Shown piece by piece: positions 43,383 through 52,855 of a DNA stretch of 58,872 nt (its first letter is position 1; each line of letters opens with the position of its first letter). The notes under the pieces were generated by a model, which ran no database searches, was not told the DNA's origin, and was given only the letters and a program-made list of their open reading frames with translations. Origin of the DNA: JAAYCI01 sp031549285 (GTDB lineage: Bacteria; Bacillota; Clostridia; Oscillospirales; Ruminococcaceae); NCBI GenBank assembly GCA_031549285.1, contig JAVBPZ010000005.1, forward strand, positions 1 to 58,872. Reading direction: 5' to 3'. Made by a program: the position numbers and the translations under genes.

Positions 43383-46013
43383 ATGGAACAAGACAGAAAA
43401 GTATTTGTGGAAGCATATCCAAACGCTACGCTGATTGTGCGGGATATCGAGAAAGAGATGAAGGATAGCTTTCTGGATTATTCGATGAGCGTGATTGTGG
43501 CGCGGGCGCTGCCGGACGTGCGCGACGGGCTGAAGCCGGTGCACCGGCGTATTTTGTATACCATGTACGAGCGTGGAAACGACCCGTCCCACCCCACCCG
43601 CAAGAGCGCGGATACCGTGGGTTCGGTGCTGGGCAGCTATCACCCGCACGGCGACGCGTCGGTATATGACGCCATGGTGCGCTTGGCACAGGATTTTTCC
43701 ATGCGGTACCCGCTGGTGGAAGGGCAGGGCAACTTCGGCAGCGTGGACGGCGACCCGCCCGCGGCCTACCGGTATACCGAGGCGCGCATGAGCCGTATGG
43801 CGGTGGCGATGCTGGATGATATCGAAAAAGAAACGGTGGATTTTGTACCAAACTTTGATGAATCGAAAAAAGAGCCGAGCGTGCTGCCGGCGCGGTACCC
43901 GAACCTGCTGGTGAACGGGTCTACCGGTATTGCCGTGGGCATGGCCACCAATATTCCGCCGCACAACCTGTGCGAAGTGATTGACGGGGTATTGGCGGTG
44001 ATAGAGGACCCGGAGATAGAGCTGGCCGGGCTGATGGAACACGTGAAGGGGCCGGACTTCCCCACCGGCGGCATTATTATGGGGCGCAGCGGCATTCGTT
44101 CCGCGTATGCCACCGGGCGCGGCAAGGTGATTCTGCGCGGGCGCGCGGAAATAGAAGAAATGAAAAATGGCCGGTTCCAGATTATTGTCACCGAGATTCC
44201 GTATATGGTGAATAAATCGAAACTGCTGCAGGACATTGACCGGTTGGTGAAGGAAAAACGCATTGAGGGCATCAGCGACATAAACGACGAGAGCAGCCGC
44301 AAAGGCATGCGTATCGTGATAGAGGTGCGCAAGGACGCAAACCCGCAGGTGGTGCTGAACCAGCTGTATCACATGACCCAGCTGCAGGATACCGTTGGGG
44401 TGATTATGCTGGCGCTGGACAAGGGCGAACCCAAGGTGATGGACCTGAAAACCATGCTGGTGCGGTATTTGGAGTTCCAGAGCCAGGTGATACGCCGGCG
44501 GACCGAGTTTGAACTGAAAAAGGCGCAGGACCGCGCGCATATTCTGGACGGGTTGCGCCGGGCGATTGATATTGTGGACGAGGTGATAGCGACCATCCGC
44601 GCGACCAAGGGCGGCAGCCCCGAGGCGAAAAAGGCCATCATGGAGAAGTTTGACTTTGATGACCCGCAGGCGGCGGCGATTGTGGCGTTCCGGCTGGGAC
44701 AGCTGGCCGGGCTGGAGATAGAAAAAATAGAGAATGAATTTGCCGAGCTGACCGCAAAGATTGCCGAGTGGAGCGCCATTTTGATGGACGAAGAGAAGGT
44801 GCTGGCGGTGGTGAGCGAGGAGCTGCTGGCGCTGCGGGAAAAATTTGGCGACGAGCGGCGCACCGAGATTGCGGCGATATCCGGCGAAGTGGACATAGAG
44901 GATTTGATTCCGGAGGAGCAGTGTGTGTTCACGCTGACCCACGCGGGGTATATTAAGCGCATTCCGCTGGCGGAGTACCACAGCCAGCGGCGTGGCGGGC
45001 GCGGGGTGACCGGGCTTGCGCGCAAGGAAGAGGATTTTGTGGAGGAGCTGTTTATTGGCTCCAGCCATGACTTTGTGCTGTTCCTGACCGACCGGGGCCG
45101 CGCCTACCGCCTGAAAGGGTACCAGGTGTATGAAGGCAGCCGCGCGTCCAAGGGGACCAACATAGTGAACCTGCTGCAGCTGCAGAACGGCGAAAAGGTC
45201 ATTCGCATGCTGCGGGTGGAGGCCGGAAGCGAGGAAGGGTACCTGAGTATGGTGACCCGGAACGGGCTGATTAAACGTTCAAAACTGGCGGATTACCGCA
45301 ATATTCGCAAGAGCGGGCTGATTGCCATACGGCTGGAGGAAGAGGACGCGCTGGCGTGGGCGCGCATTACCACCGGCGAGGATGAGCTGATGGTGGCGAC
45401 GCACAAGGGCCGGGCGATACGCTTTGTCGAGAGCGCTGCCCGTGTGCTGGGACGCGCGTCCCGCGGGGTGCGGGCGATTCGCCTGGCGGAGGATGATTTT
45501 GTGGTAGGGGTGTCTATCCTGCGGGAGGGCGCCACCCTGATGACGGTGAGCGAAGAAGGCAAGGGCCGGCGCAGCCGGATAGAGGATTACCGCATACAGA
45601 ACCGTGGCGGCAAGGGGATATTGAACTACCGTGGCGGCAATGTGGCGGCGGTGAAGGTACTGGATGAAACCGACGATATTATTTTGATCTCGATGGAAGG
45701 GGTCATTATTCGCATGCACGCGGCGGATGTGAATGTGCAGAGCCGGTATGGCAGCGGCGTGCGGGTGATGCGGCTGGCCGAAGGGGACAAGGTGGTGACC
45801 ATGGCCCGCACCGAGCACAGCGAGGAAGAAGAAATTGCCAAGCCGGAGGCAGAAGACGAAGAAGAGCTGAGCGCCGAGGAGCTGGCACGGCTGGAGGCAG
45901 AGGACGCAGACAGCGGCGAGGACGAGGCGGCGGAGGATGACGAAGCCGACGATGGCGCCGAGGAGGCGGACGGCGAGGAAGACGGGGCAGAGGACGAAGA
46001 AGATAGTGAATGA
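43383..46013 (+). CDS. gyrA: DNA gyrase subunit A
   Basis: The DNA-cleaving subunit, 876 residues. The catalytic Tyr131 lies in AAYRYTEARM; the GyrA box QRRGGRGV near residue 536 identifies gyrase rather than topoisomerase IV; the C-terminal beta-pinwheel follows. The quinolone-determining region reads HPHGDASVYDAMV, so Ala92 replaces the usual Ser83 (E. coli numbering) while Asp96 (Asp87) is kept. The last 65 residues are an extremely acidic tail (Glu/Asp/Ala). The ribosome binding site AGAGGA is 12 bases before ATG. Confidence 0.97.
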   Translation: MEQDRKVFVEAYPNATLIVRDIEKEMKDSFLDYSMSVIVARALPDVRDGLKPVHRRILYTMYERGNDPSHPTRKSADTVGSVLGSYHPHGDASVYDAMVRLAQDFSMRYPLVEGQGNFGSVDGDPPAAYRYTEARMSRMAVAMLDDIEKETVDFVPNFDESKKEPSVLPARYPNLLVNGSTGIAVGMATNIPPHNLCEVIDGVLAVIEDPEIELAGLMEHVKGPDFPTGGIIMGRSGIRSAYATGRGKVILRGRAEIEEMKNGRFQIIVTEIPYMVNKSKLLQDIDRLVKEKRIEGISDINDESSRKGMRIVIEVRKDANPQVVLNQLYHMTQLQDTVGVIMLALDKGEPKVMDLKTMLVRYLEFQSQVIRRRTEFELKKAQDRAHILDGLRRAIDIVDEVIATIRATKGGSPEAKKAIMEKFDFDDPQAAAIVAFRLGQLAGLEIEKIENEFAELTAKIAEWSAILMDEEKVLAVVSEELLALREKFGDERRTEIAAISGEVDIEDLIPEEQCVFTLTHAGYIKRIPLAEYHSQRRGGRGVTGLARKEEDFVEELFIGSSHDFVLFLTDRGRAYRLKGYQVYEGSRASKGTNIVNLLQLQNGEKVIRMLRVEAGSEEGYLSMVTRNGLIKRSKLADYRNIRKSGLIAIRLEEEDALAWARITTGEDELMVATHKGRAIRFVESAARVLGRASRGVRAIRLAEDDFVVGVSILREGATLMTVSEEGKGRRSRIEDYRIQNRGGKGILNYRGGNVAAVKVLDETDDIILISMEGVIIRMHAADVNVQSRYGSGVRVMRLAEGDKVVTMARTEHSEEEEIAKPEAEDEEELSAEELARLEAEDADSGEDEAAEDDEADDGAEEADGEEDGAEDEEDSE

Positions 46014-46098
46014 GCAGGGAAAGAACCTGGAAACACAGTGACAATGTCGTACGAAGCCATATAATAACAGTCGCTATTCTTTTGGTTTCCAATAAAAT

Positions 46099-46128
46099 CT
46101 GCGCATTGCACTTAAAGCGAATGCGCAG
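46099..46128. repeat. Small inverted repeat after gyrA
   Basis: CTGCGCATT and AATGCGCAG (9-bp arms, 12-base loop). Function unknown. Confidence 0.5.
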
Positions 46129-46187
46129 GACCGTTTGGGCCGTGGGCTTTCAAACAAACGGAACGGATGGGAAGGGGTTCCATGATG

Positions 46188-46237
46188 AAAAAATATCGCC
46201 GGGCGGGGGTATGTGCTGCCCGGCGATATCGATTTTT
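46188..46237 (+). terminator. Terminator of gyrA
   Basis: ATATCGCCGGGC/GCCCGGCGATAT, 13-base loop, then CGATTTTT. The rest of the gap to 46534 shows no gene. Confidence 0.8.
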
Positions 46238-46534
46238 AGACAAAGGTAGAGGGGCGCTGTCCACAGATGGTTCCGTCACGTTTGGGACAACCACGGATGG
46301 CTAAAAAAAGAACCGGTGAAGAGCGGGAAGATACAGAACATGGTGGCAAAGCGGGTGTGTTTGCCGGAAGAAAATGCGTGTGGCGGTGGCCGCAAGAAGA
46401 ACACGAATAGATACGTAATAACGAAATAATTTTTAGGGTTGCGGGGCAGAAAAAACGCAATTAAATAGAAGATAAATGGATGTATATAAACACGCAGAGG
46501 TGTGGCAGCGATGCCGCCGGGAAAGGAGCCGACA

Positions 46535-47191
46535 ATGACAGGCGATGTGAAAACAACGAGTGCGGCAGAGACGCAGGATGTGGTGGAACAAGAAGCGATG
46601 GCCGTACCGGGTGGGCGAAATGTGTTCCGCATAACGGCCGGGGTGCTGTATGGTGTGTACGCGCTTTTCCAGGTATTTATCAATATTTATTGTATGCAGG
46701 TTTCGCTGTTTGGCATACCGGGCGCGCTGCAGATGGAAATGCTGTTTATGCTGGGGGCCGCGGGCATGGCGCTGTGGATGTTTTCCAGTGACAAGGAGCT
46801 GTCCAGTGGTGCGCGGCGGGTGGTGGTGGCCGTTACCGCGCTGGTGGTGGTGTTTGAGCTGCTGACCTATCAGATACAAACGACGCTGCTGCTGAGCCAG
46901 GTGGCTAGCCTGAGCGCGTATGGCACCGACAGCTTTTATTATGCGCTGGTGGGTTTTTTGGAAAAACCTATCTGGCGGTTTGTGGTGCTGCTGGGGCGCA
47001 TGTTGCTGCTGGTTTTGGCGGCGTTTTTCGCGATGAACCCGGCGATGGGCGACGGCGTGGACGAAGGCGCCGAGAACGACGAGGGCCAGGATGGCGACGA
47101 AGGCGGTAGCGATATAGATGCCGCCGGCGCCAAAGCGAAAAAAGAAAAGAAAGAAAAACCGGCGGGAAAAGCAGAGGCAGAAAAGGAATAA
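46535..47191 (+). CDS. Hypothetical membrane protein with charged tail
   Basis: A protein of 218 residues that I do not recognise. After a short polar N-terminus there are four hydrophobic helices (about 35-58, 66-85, 93-112, 140-165, the last beginning EKPIWRFVVLLGRMLLLVLAAFF). The C-terminal 50 residues are Glu/Asp/Gly then Lys-rich and likely disordered. ATG at 46535 follows AAAGGAG by 6 bases. Terminator downstream makes it monocistronic. Confidence 0.7.
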   Translation: MTGDVKTTSAAETQDVVEQEAMAVPGGRNVFRITAGVLYGVYALFQVFINIYCMQVSLFGIPGALQMEMLFMLGAAGMALWMFSSDKELSSGARRVVVAVTALVVVFELLTYQIQTTLLLSQVASLSAYGTDSFYYALVGFLEKPIWRFVVLLGRMLLLVLAAFFAMNPAMGDGVDEGAENDEGQDGDEGGSDIDAAGAKAKKEKKEKPAGKAEAEKE

Positions 47192-47278
47192 AACGATAGG
47201 GTTTACGCCGCCGTGGGGTTTGCCGACGAGGGCGCGGCGCGGTGGTGGTGTGAAAAAAAGATAGTAACTAAAGGAATG

Positions 47279-47333
47279 ACCCCGGCACAAACGCTCGCCA
47301 CTATCTCGGCGGGCTTTTGTGCCGGGGTTGTTT
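47279..47333 (+). terminator. Intrinsic terminator
   Basis: ACCCCGGCACAAA pairs with TTTGTGCCGGGGT, followed by TGTTTTG. Ends the preceding membrane-protein gene. Confidence 0.8.
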
Positions 47334-47415
47334 TGTATGTGGGGTATTAGGGGTTACGGCAACAGGAAATAAATGATGGGAAAATCAGCAAATATTGATA
47401 AACGATAAAAAATGC

Positions 47416-47444
47416 TTGCAATTCAATAAATTCCTTGCTATAAT
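47416..47444 (+). promoter_or_regulatory. Promoter of DUF2975/HTH operon
   Basis: TTGCAA (47416-47421), 17-bp spacer, TATAAT (47439-47444). Confidence 0.7.
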
Positions 47445-47512
47445 GGGCGCAGGAAATGGATTGGCTGTATGGCCGGGAAAATGCCACGGACGCGAAAGGT
47501 GGAGGACGGTGT

Positions 47513-48001
47513 ATGTGGAATAAACAGCGGTCGCTGCTGCTGAGCAAGATTGCGGTAATACTGTTTATGGTGCTGCTGCTGGTGCTATTGGTGGCGGCGC
47601 CCTGGCTGGCTATGTGGTTTGGGCCGCGGCTGGGGTTTTGGCTGGGGCCATGGCTGGGGCTGGGGGCTATTTCTTCTGTGTATGTGACGCAGCCGTCCTT
47701 CTTTTTGGCAACGATATATACGGGCGGCGTGGCGGCGGCCGGGGTGCTGGTTTATTTATATCGGTTTTTAAATAACCTGGGAAAGGGAGCGGTGTTCACC
47801 AAGCAAAACGTAAGCTTTTTGCGGCGGATTTCCTGGTTTTGCTTTGCGGGGGCGGCTATCGCGTTTATTTCCGGGTTTTATTATATTCCATGGTTTATTG
47901 TTGCGTTGGCTGGGGCCATGCTGGCGCTGCTGATGCGGGTGGTGAAGAACCTGCTGGCAGAGGCGGTGGCGCTGAAGGAAGAAAATGATTTTACGATATA
48001 G
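47513..48001 (+). CDS. DUF2975 domain membrane protein
   Basis: A protein of 162 residues with four membrane helices (about 8-34, 50-76, 103-120, 126-145). The segment GKGAVFTKQNVSFLRRISWFCF and the spacing of helices match DUF2975. ATG at 47513 follows GGAGG by 7 bases. The next gene is a small HTH regulator, and the DUF2975 plus YozG-type HTH pair is a recurrent arrangement in Firmicutes. Function unknown. Confidence 0.8.
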   Translation: MWNKQRSLLLSKIAVILFMVLLLVLLVAAPWLAMWFGPRLGFWLGPWLGLGAISSVYVTQPSFFLATIYTGGVAAAGVLVYLYRFLNNLGKGAVFTKQNVSFLRRISWFCFAGAAIAFISGFYYIPWFIVALAGAMLALLMRVVKNLLAEAVALKEENDFTI

Positions 48002-48064
48002 AGTATGCCGCGGTATGTGGCAGCTGGTGCTGTTGTATAGGATACCGGTGAAAGGAGGAAAGAG

Positions 48065-48310
48065 ATGCCGATTGTAGTGAACCTGGATGTTGTGATGGCG
48101 CAGCACAAGATTTCCTCCGGGGAGCTGGCGGAGGCGGTTGGCATTAGCCAGGCAAATCTTTCCATATTAAAAACAGGTAAGGCAAAGGCCGTGCGGTTTT
48201 CCACGCTGGAGGCGATATGCGAGGCGCTGCAGTGCCAGCCGGGGGATATTTTGGAATACCGGCCGGGCACACTGAGCGCGGAAAATAAATGGGGATTAAA
48301 TGAAGAATAA
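48065..48310 (+). CDS. YozG-type Cro/C1 HTH regulator
   Basis: A DNA-binding protein of 81 residues. The helix-turn-helix is SSGELAEAVGISQANLSILKTGK, followed by FSTLEAICEALQCQPGDILEY, typical of the YozG/XRE family. ATG follows AAAGGAGG by 6 bases. Probably regulates its own operon with the DUF2975 gene. Its last codons overlap one copy of the A/T-rich motif described in the findings. Confidence 0.88.
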   Translation: MPIVVNLDVVMAQHKISSGELAEAVGISQANLSILKTGKAKAVRFSTLEAICEALQCQPGDILEYRPGTLSAENKWGLNEE

Positions 48311-48528
48311 ATAGGTGCTTTGGACGCGAAAGTGACCGAGCAAATGCGAAAGAAAAAGTGCACGCGGGTTGCGTGGCGCTGGGTTTGTTGTACCTTTTTT
48401 GTCGGATGGGATAGGAGATGGGAGCAACATGCGCGGGCCACGCAGTGGAGGAATGTCGGAGATGATTTAAAGCATATATTTTAGAAAATAAAAAGTGAAA
48501 CAGCGGTGTAAAAATGAAGGATTCAAAC

Positions 48529-50499
48529 ATGATGGGGAAAATGGCCCCGCCCTTAGAAAGTGCACCCAAAAATGAAGAAATGGCGGTAAAAGAGATGGAT
48601 GAGAAAGGGAAAAGCCCGGCGGCGCCGATGCCGCATGAACTGACGGCGGCCCCCACGCGAAACAGCGTAGCGGGACTGGTTACACACGTGCCGGCGGCGT
48701 CGCCCGCGGAAACCCCTGCCGCGTTGGCCACAGGTGAGGCGGCTGTGCCGGTAGCCGGACAGGCCATGGCAGCGGAACAAAGTACGGCGCCGCCGGCCGG
48801 GGCACAGCCGCAGGCAGCACCGTATGATACAACGCAACCTGCGGTGCCAGTGGGCAGTACAAGCGCTGGGTGGAACAATGGATATGGGTACGGCAATGGG
48901 TATGGATATGGCTATGCTTTTACACCGGCAAAACCAAAGGAAAAGGAACCATTCACCGCAACGCTGGCGGATGCGCTGTTTGCCGTTTGGTGTGTTGTGC
49001 TGGGGTTTTTGTTTATGCGCTGGCTGTTTTTCAGTGAGATGCAGGGCTGGGGCGTGACAGCGTTTACAGTGTTGTTTGCGGGGTCGGTTTTGTTGTATTG
49101 CTATGCAAAGAATATTCGGCCGAGCAAAGCCAGCTGGTTTTGGTTTGCCATTTTGCTGCTGACCGGCGGGGTGTACTGTTTGTGGCCGGCGGGGTCCATG
49201 GGTGGGTGGCAGGGGCTGCTGCTGTTTTTTACGGCGGTGTACTGGTGTGGCAGCCTGTTTGGTACGCTGATAGCCGGCAAAACGGGCAACTATATGATAC
49301 TGGACGGAATCAACCTGTTTTTTGTGGTGCCGTTTCGGAATTTTGCCGCGATGGTGCTGGGGGTGATGGGATTTTCCAAAGGAGAAAAAACCCCGGAAAA
49401 GACGCTGAGAAACAAGCGGATTTTGTATGCGCTGGCGGGGGTACTGGCATTTTTGGTGGTGCTGCCGCTGCTGATGAGCCAGCTGTTGGCGGCGGATACC
49501 GGTGGGTTTGCCAGTGTTTTGCAAAATGTGGGGAATGTGTTTGCCAAACTGTTTCGGGGGCCTGTTTGGGTGTATGTTGTCCAGTTTATGCTGGGGATTC
49601 CGGTGGCGTTTTACCTGTGTGGACTGGTGGCGGGGAGCGCCCACAAACGCTATTTGGGGGCGTTTGATGCGAAAAAGGTGCAAAAAGGTGTGGAACACCT
49701 GCGGGTGATTCCGCTGGCGACCTTGATTACGGTTTTGTTTTTGGTATCGGGGCTGTATGTGGTGTTTGTGGGCAGCCAGATCCCGTATTTCTTCTCGGCG
49801 TTCGTGGGGGTGCGGCCGGCAGAATATGCGGTGTACTCTGAATATGCGCGGGAAGGGTTTTTTGAAATGTGCTGGGTTGCGGCGATTAACCTGTCGCTGC
49901 TGGCGTTCAGCAATATTTTTGGGCGAACGATGCGGAAAGATTCGAAGCCTCTACGGCTGGCAAACATAGTGCTGTGCGGTATGACGCTGCTGCTGATAGC
50001 GACCGCGTTCAGCAAGATGGGGCTGTATATTTCGGCCCAGGGGCTGACGCCAAAGCGGGTGATGACCTGTGTGTTTATGGTTTTTTTGGCAGCGGTGTGC
50101 GTGGCGGTGATTGTGCTGCAGTTCCGCGCGTTTTCCATTCTGCGGTTTTCCGCGGTGGTGGGGGTCGGGCTACTGTGCGCGCTGTGCCTGTGCAACCTGG
50201 ACGGGATGGTGCTGCGGTACAACGCCGCAAGGTATATGAACGGCAGTTTGCCCAGTTTTGATACGACGATTGTGGGACGGTCGTTGCCCAATGGGGTGTT
50301 CACCGCGCTGGAAGTGTATGAACAAGAGGAAAATGAGGAAGCCAGGACCGAACTGGGCCGGGTGATTTATGATGGAACGCGGGAGGCGTGGTGGGTGGCG
50401 GAGGACAGCGAAAGCGGCAGCAGGGACACGGTGCTGTATGCGCGGATGCGGGCGGACGCACGGCTGGCACAGATACGGGAGGAGGAGAAAACGAGGTAA
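48529..50499 (+). CDS. DUF4153/DUF4173-type polytopic membrane protein
   Basis: About 656 residues. The N-terminal 140 are disordered (Ala/Pro-rich, then a Gly/Tyr/Asn stretch GYGYGNGYGYGYAF). Roughly ten membrane helices follow from residue 148 to 560, and a 90-residue soluble domain closes it. The pattern (DGINLFFVVPFRNFAAMVLGV, later YAREGFFEMCWVAAINLSLL) fits DUF4153/4173. ATG at 48529 is 7 bases from AAGGA; ATG at 48514 has no site. Function unknown. Confidence 0.72.
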   Translation: MMGKMAPPLESAPKNEEMAVKEMDEKGKSPAAPMPHELTAAPTRNSVAGLVTHVPAASPAETPAALATGEAAVPVAGQAMAAEQSTAPPAGAQPQAAPYDTTQPAVPVGSTSAGWNNGYGYGNGYGYGYAFTPAKPKEKEPFTATLADALFAVWCVVLGFLFMRWLFFSEMQGWGVTAFTVLFAGSVLLYCYAKNIRPSKASWFWFAILLLTGGVYCLWPAGSMGGWQGLLLFFTAVYWCGSLFGTLIAGKTGNYMILDGINLFFVVPFRNFAAMVLGVMGFSKGEKTPEKTLRNKRILYALAGVLAFLVVLPLLMSQLLAADTGGFASVLQNVGNVFAKLFRGPVWVYVVQFMLGIPVAFYLCGLVAGSAHKRYLGAFDAKKVQKGVEHLRVIPLATLITVLFLVSGLYVVFVGSQIPYFFSAFVGVRPAEYAVYSEYAREGFFEMCWVAAINLSLLAFSNIFGRTMRKDSKPLRLANIVLCGMTLLLIATAFSKMGLYISAQGLTPKRVMTCVFMVFLAAVCVAVIVLQFRAFSILRFSAVVGVGLLCALCLCNLDGMVLRYNAARYMNGSLPSFDTTIVGRSLPNGVFTALEVYEQEENEEARTELGRVIYDGTREAWWVAEDSESGSRDTVLYARMRADARLAQIREEEKTR

Positions 50500-50636
50500 G
50501 CTGGACGGCAGGGAACCGTGCATAAATAAAGCGATATATAGAGTGTTTATATTGTTGAACCCAAGAAGGAAATAATATTTTTAATAAGAAAAATAAATAG
50601 CGGTTTAATACTGAAAAATGCAAAGAAAGGATGCTG

Positions 50637-51029
50637 ATGAAGAAAATTCACGGATGGTATGCGGCGGCATTTTTTGCGCTGCTGGCGGTGGAGGTTTGCA
50701 TTGCGCTGTTTGTGCACGATGCCTTTGTGCGGCCGTATGTGGGCGACGTGCTGGTGGTGGTTTTGCTGTATTGTTTCTGGCGCATTTTTTTGCCGCCGTA
50801 CCGGTGGCTGCCGGCAGCTGTTTTTGCGGTTGCCGTGGCGGTGGAGGTTTCGCAGTATTTTCATTTGGTGGAGGTGCTGGGTCTTGACGGCAACCGGTTT
50901 TTTCTGACGATACTGGGGAACGCCTTTTCGTGGGGGGACATGGGATGCTATGCGGTGGGGTGCGCGCTGGCGGCGCTGTGGCAGTGGGGTGAGGGCAGGG
51001 TGACGGTAAAAAAGCGACAACAAAAATGA
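50637..51029 (+). CDS. DUF2809-like membrane protein
   Basis: A protein of 130 residues with four helices and the DUF2809 marks VRPYVGDVLVVVLLYCFWR and VEVSQYFHL. The start at 50637 is 6 bases after GAAAGG. It lies 137 bp after the DUF4153/4173-type gene. Function unknown. Confidence 0.75.
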   Translation: MKKIHGWYAAAFFALLAVEVCIALFVHDAFVRPYVGDVLVVVLLYCFWRIFLPPYRWLPAAVFAVAVAVEVSQYFHLVEVLGLDGNRFFLTILGNAFSWGDMGCYAVGCALAALWQWGEGRVTVKKRQQK

Positions 51030-51052
51030 CGGACAAAAAGGAGAAATAAAGA

Positions 51053-51556
51053 ATGGAAACAAACAGGGAAAATGCACAGGTGGCATATGGCGGGGTGACA
51101 CAGGGACAGTGGAATGCGCCGGGAGCCGAAGGTGGGGGTGCGATGGCGCGGGGGAGCGTGCCGGGCGGGATGCCCGTAACGACAGCCGGGCACCCGCAAA
51201 AACAGGGGTTGGCATTGGGAATTTCCGCTGGCGTGATGGGCGTGGCGATGATTGGCCTGTTTCCGGTGGTGTTTTTTATGGCGTTGTTCGCAGGGGAGTA
51301 TATATTTCTTGTGTATGGTGGGTGTACATTGGCGGCGGGGTTGGGGCTGGGGCTGGGAATTGCGGGGCTGGTGCGCGCGGCAAAGGCACGCCGCGGCACG
51401 CAGGGCGCACCAGCCGGGGGAAATACCATCGCGTTTATACTCAGTATGATATCGGTGTTTGTTTGTGCCATTAGCATGCTGGTATATGGCGCAATTCTGG
51501 GGTTTTATCTTTTCGCGATGTATGGGATAGGGGAGAGGCTGGTGTATATGATGTGA
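51053..51556 (+). CDS. DUF4190-like small membrane protein
   Basis: A protein of 167 residues. A Gly/Ala/Gln-rich N-terminal 50 is followed by three to four helices (LALGISAGVMGVAMIGLFPVV, an internal Gly-rich helix near 90-107, and TIAFILSMISVFVCAISMLVY), similar to the DUF4190 pattern. ATG follows AAAGGAG by 9 bases, 23 bp after the DUF2809-like gene. Function unknown. Confidence 0.65.
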   Translation: METNRENAQVAYGGVTQGQWNAPGAEGGGAMARGSVPGGMPVTTAGHPQKQGLALGISAGVMGVAMIGLFPVVFFMALFAGEYIFLVYGGCTLAAGLGLGLGIAGLVRAAKARRGTQGAPAGGNTIAFILSMISVFVCAISMLVYGAILGFYLFAMYGIGERLVYMM

Positions 51557-51624
51557 TGTGTGCTGTTTGCGGTTTCAATGACACGCGCGTGCGGTAATAT
51601 TGTCCGGGGAATAAAGCAGAAGAA

Positions 51625-51656
51625 AACAACCGCGGCCGTTTCGCGGCTGCGGTTGT
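51625..51656. terminator. Hairpin after DUF4190-like gene
   Basis: ACAACCGCGGCC and GGCTGCGGTTGT pair around a short loop; the T-run is poor (CCTATCATTT). Located between convergent genes. Confidence 0.5.
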
Positions 51657-51723
51657 CCTATCATTTAATAGGAATTAAAGTTGATTTAATTTGGGTTAAA
51701 TTGGGAGAATGGTTCAAAGCATT

Positions 51724-52272
51724 TTAAAGGGCGCCGGTGTCCCGCAGCAGTTTTATTTTTAAAAGCGCGGCCACGGTTTTGGCATCGGTGATGCGGCCGT
51801 CCAGTACCATGTCCACCGCGGTGGACAGCGGCAGCCACAGGACATCCAGGAACTCGTCTACATCCAGCTGCTGGCCGGCGGCGGACAGGCCGGTGGCCAA
51901 AAACAGGTAGATGACCTCGGTGCAATAGGCGCAGGTGGGAATGATGCTGCCGAGGTCGGTGATGGCGGCGGCGGTGCAGCCGGCTTCCTCGCGCAGTTCG
52001 CGCGCGGCGGTGGCCAGGGGGGCTTCGCCGGGTTCGATTTTGCCGGCGGGGATCTCCAGCAGTTCGCGGTTTTGGGCATAGCGGTACTGGCGCACCAGGG
52101 CTATTTCGCCGTTTTCGTTCAGCGCCACAATGCCGGCGCCGCCGGTGTGGTGAACCACCTCGCGCTGGGCGGTATTGCCGTTTTCCAGGCGGACGTTGTC
52201 CAGCGTGACGCGGAACACCTTGCCGGAAAAGATTTCTGTGGAGGAAAGCTGTTGTTCAGTATGTAGGGGCAT
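51724..52272 (-). CDS. nudF: NUDIX hydrolase, ADP-ribose pyrophosphatase-like
   Basis: A cytoplasmic NUDIX enzyme of 182 residues. The Nudix box GKIEPGEAPLATAARELREEAG is complete, preceded by ALVRQYRYAQNRELLEIPAG as in ADP-ribose pyrophosphatases. ATG at 52272 follows AAAAGGAG by 7 bases; the frame is open upstream only because of a GC-rich element. It is the only leftward gene on the right side of the origin. Confidence 0.88.
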   Translation of the reverse strand: MPLHTEQQLSSTEIFSGKVFRVTLDNVRLENGNTAQREVVHHTGGAGIVALNENGEIALVRQYRYAQNRELLEIPAGKIEPGEAPLATAARELREEAGCTAAAITDLGSIIPTCAYCTEVIYLFLATGLSAAGQQLDVDEFLDVLWLPLSTAVDMVLDGRITDAKTVAALLKIKLLRDTGAL

Positions 52273-52427
52273 GGACGGTCTCCTTTTGCTGTTTAATAAA
52301 AAATTTGATTGGCAACAAAGCGAGAGTTGTGCAAAAGGTATCTTTATCAGGATGAGAACAGGATGTACCCGGTGGGCGATGCACTGGCGGGGTATTTGAC
52401 GGTGGGGTAAGCGCGTGGGTTCTGCCC

Positions 52428-52531
52428 GGCCGCAGGCCGCCGGGGGCCCCGCGCAGCGGGGAGACCGGCCCCGGCGCGCGTGGCGCGACGGGCCTGTCCC
52501 GGGCGGCAGCCCGGGACAGGGGCCTGCGGCC
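52428..52531. repeat. GC-rich mosaic palindrome element, copy 1
   Basis: Bounded by GGCCGCAGGCC (52428-52438) and its complement GGCCTGCGGCC (52521-52531). Inside are CCCCGC-gca-GCGGGG and TGTCCCGGG/CCCGGGACA hairpins. The same outer repeats bound the element at 56716-56801. Confidence 0.85.
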
Positions 52532-52722
52532 GGCCGTAAGCGGGACAGCCAAGGAGGTGTTTTGTGCTGTGGCCCGGCAGGGGCCGGAAAGTACAAGCAA
52601 AGAGTAATTTTATAGTATGCTTTTGGCGCTGGGCTTGTCAAATGCGGGTGGGACCCGTTTGTGGCAGGAACAGCGCCGGTTTTTTGGGCGGGAAGAGGGG
52701 TTTTGGTGTCGAGCGGTTTCCC

Positions 52723-52751
52723 TTGCACTTGTCTTGCTGAAATGTTAGAAT
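52723..52751 (+). promoter_or_regulatory. Promoter of the PFOR gene
   Basis: TTGCAC (52723-52728), 17-bp spacer, TAGAAT (52746-52751). One copy of the A/T-rich motif (AATAAATGGGATTTAAA, 52804-52820) lies between it and the start codon. Confidence 0.6.
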
Positions 52752-52855
52752 AATAACGAGCGCGAAGCTGTGCCGTGGATGGTGAAAACGGCGCGGCAAA
52801 AAGAATAAATGGGATTTAAAGCATTATTTTAACAATGAATTTTGGAGGCATGAAA

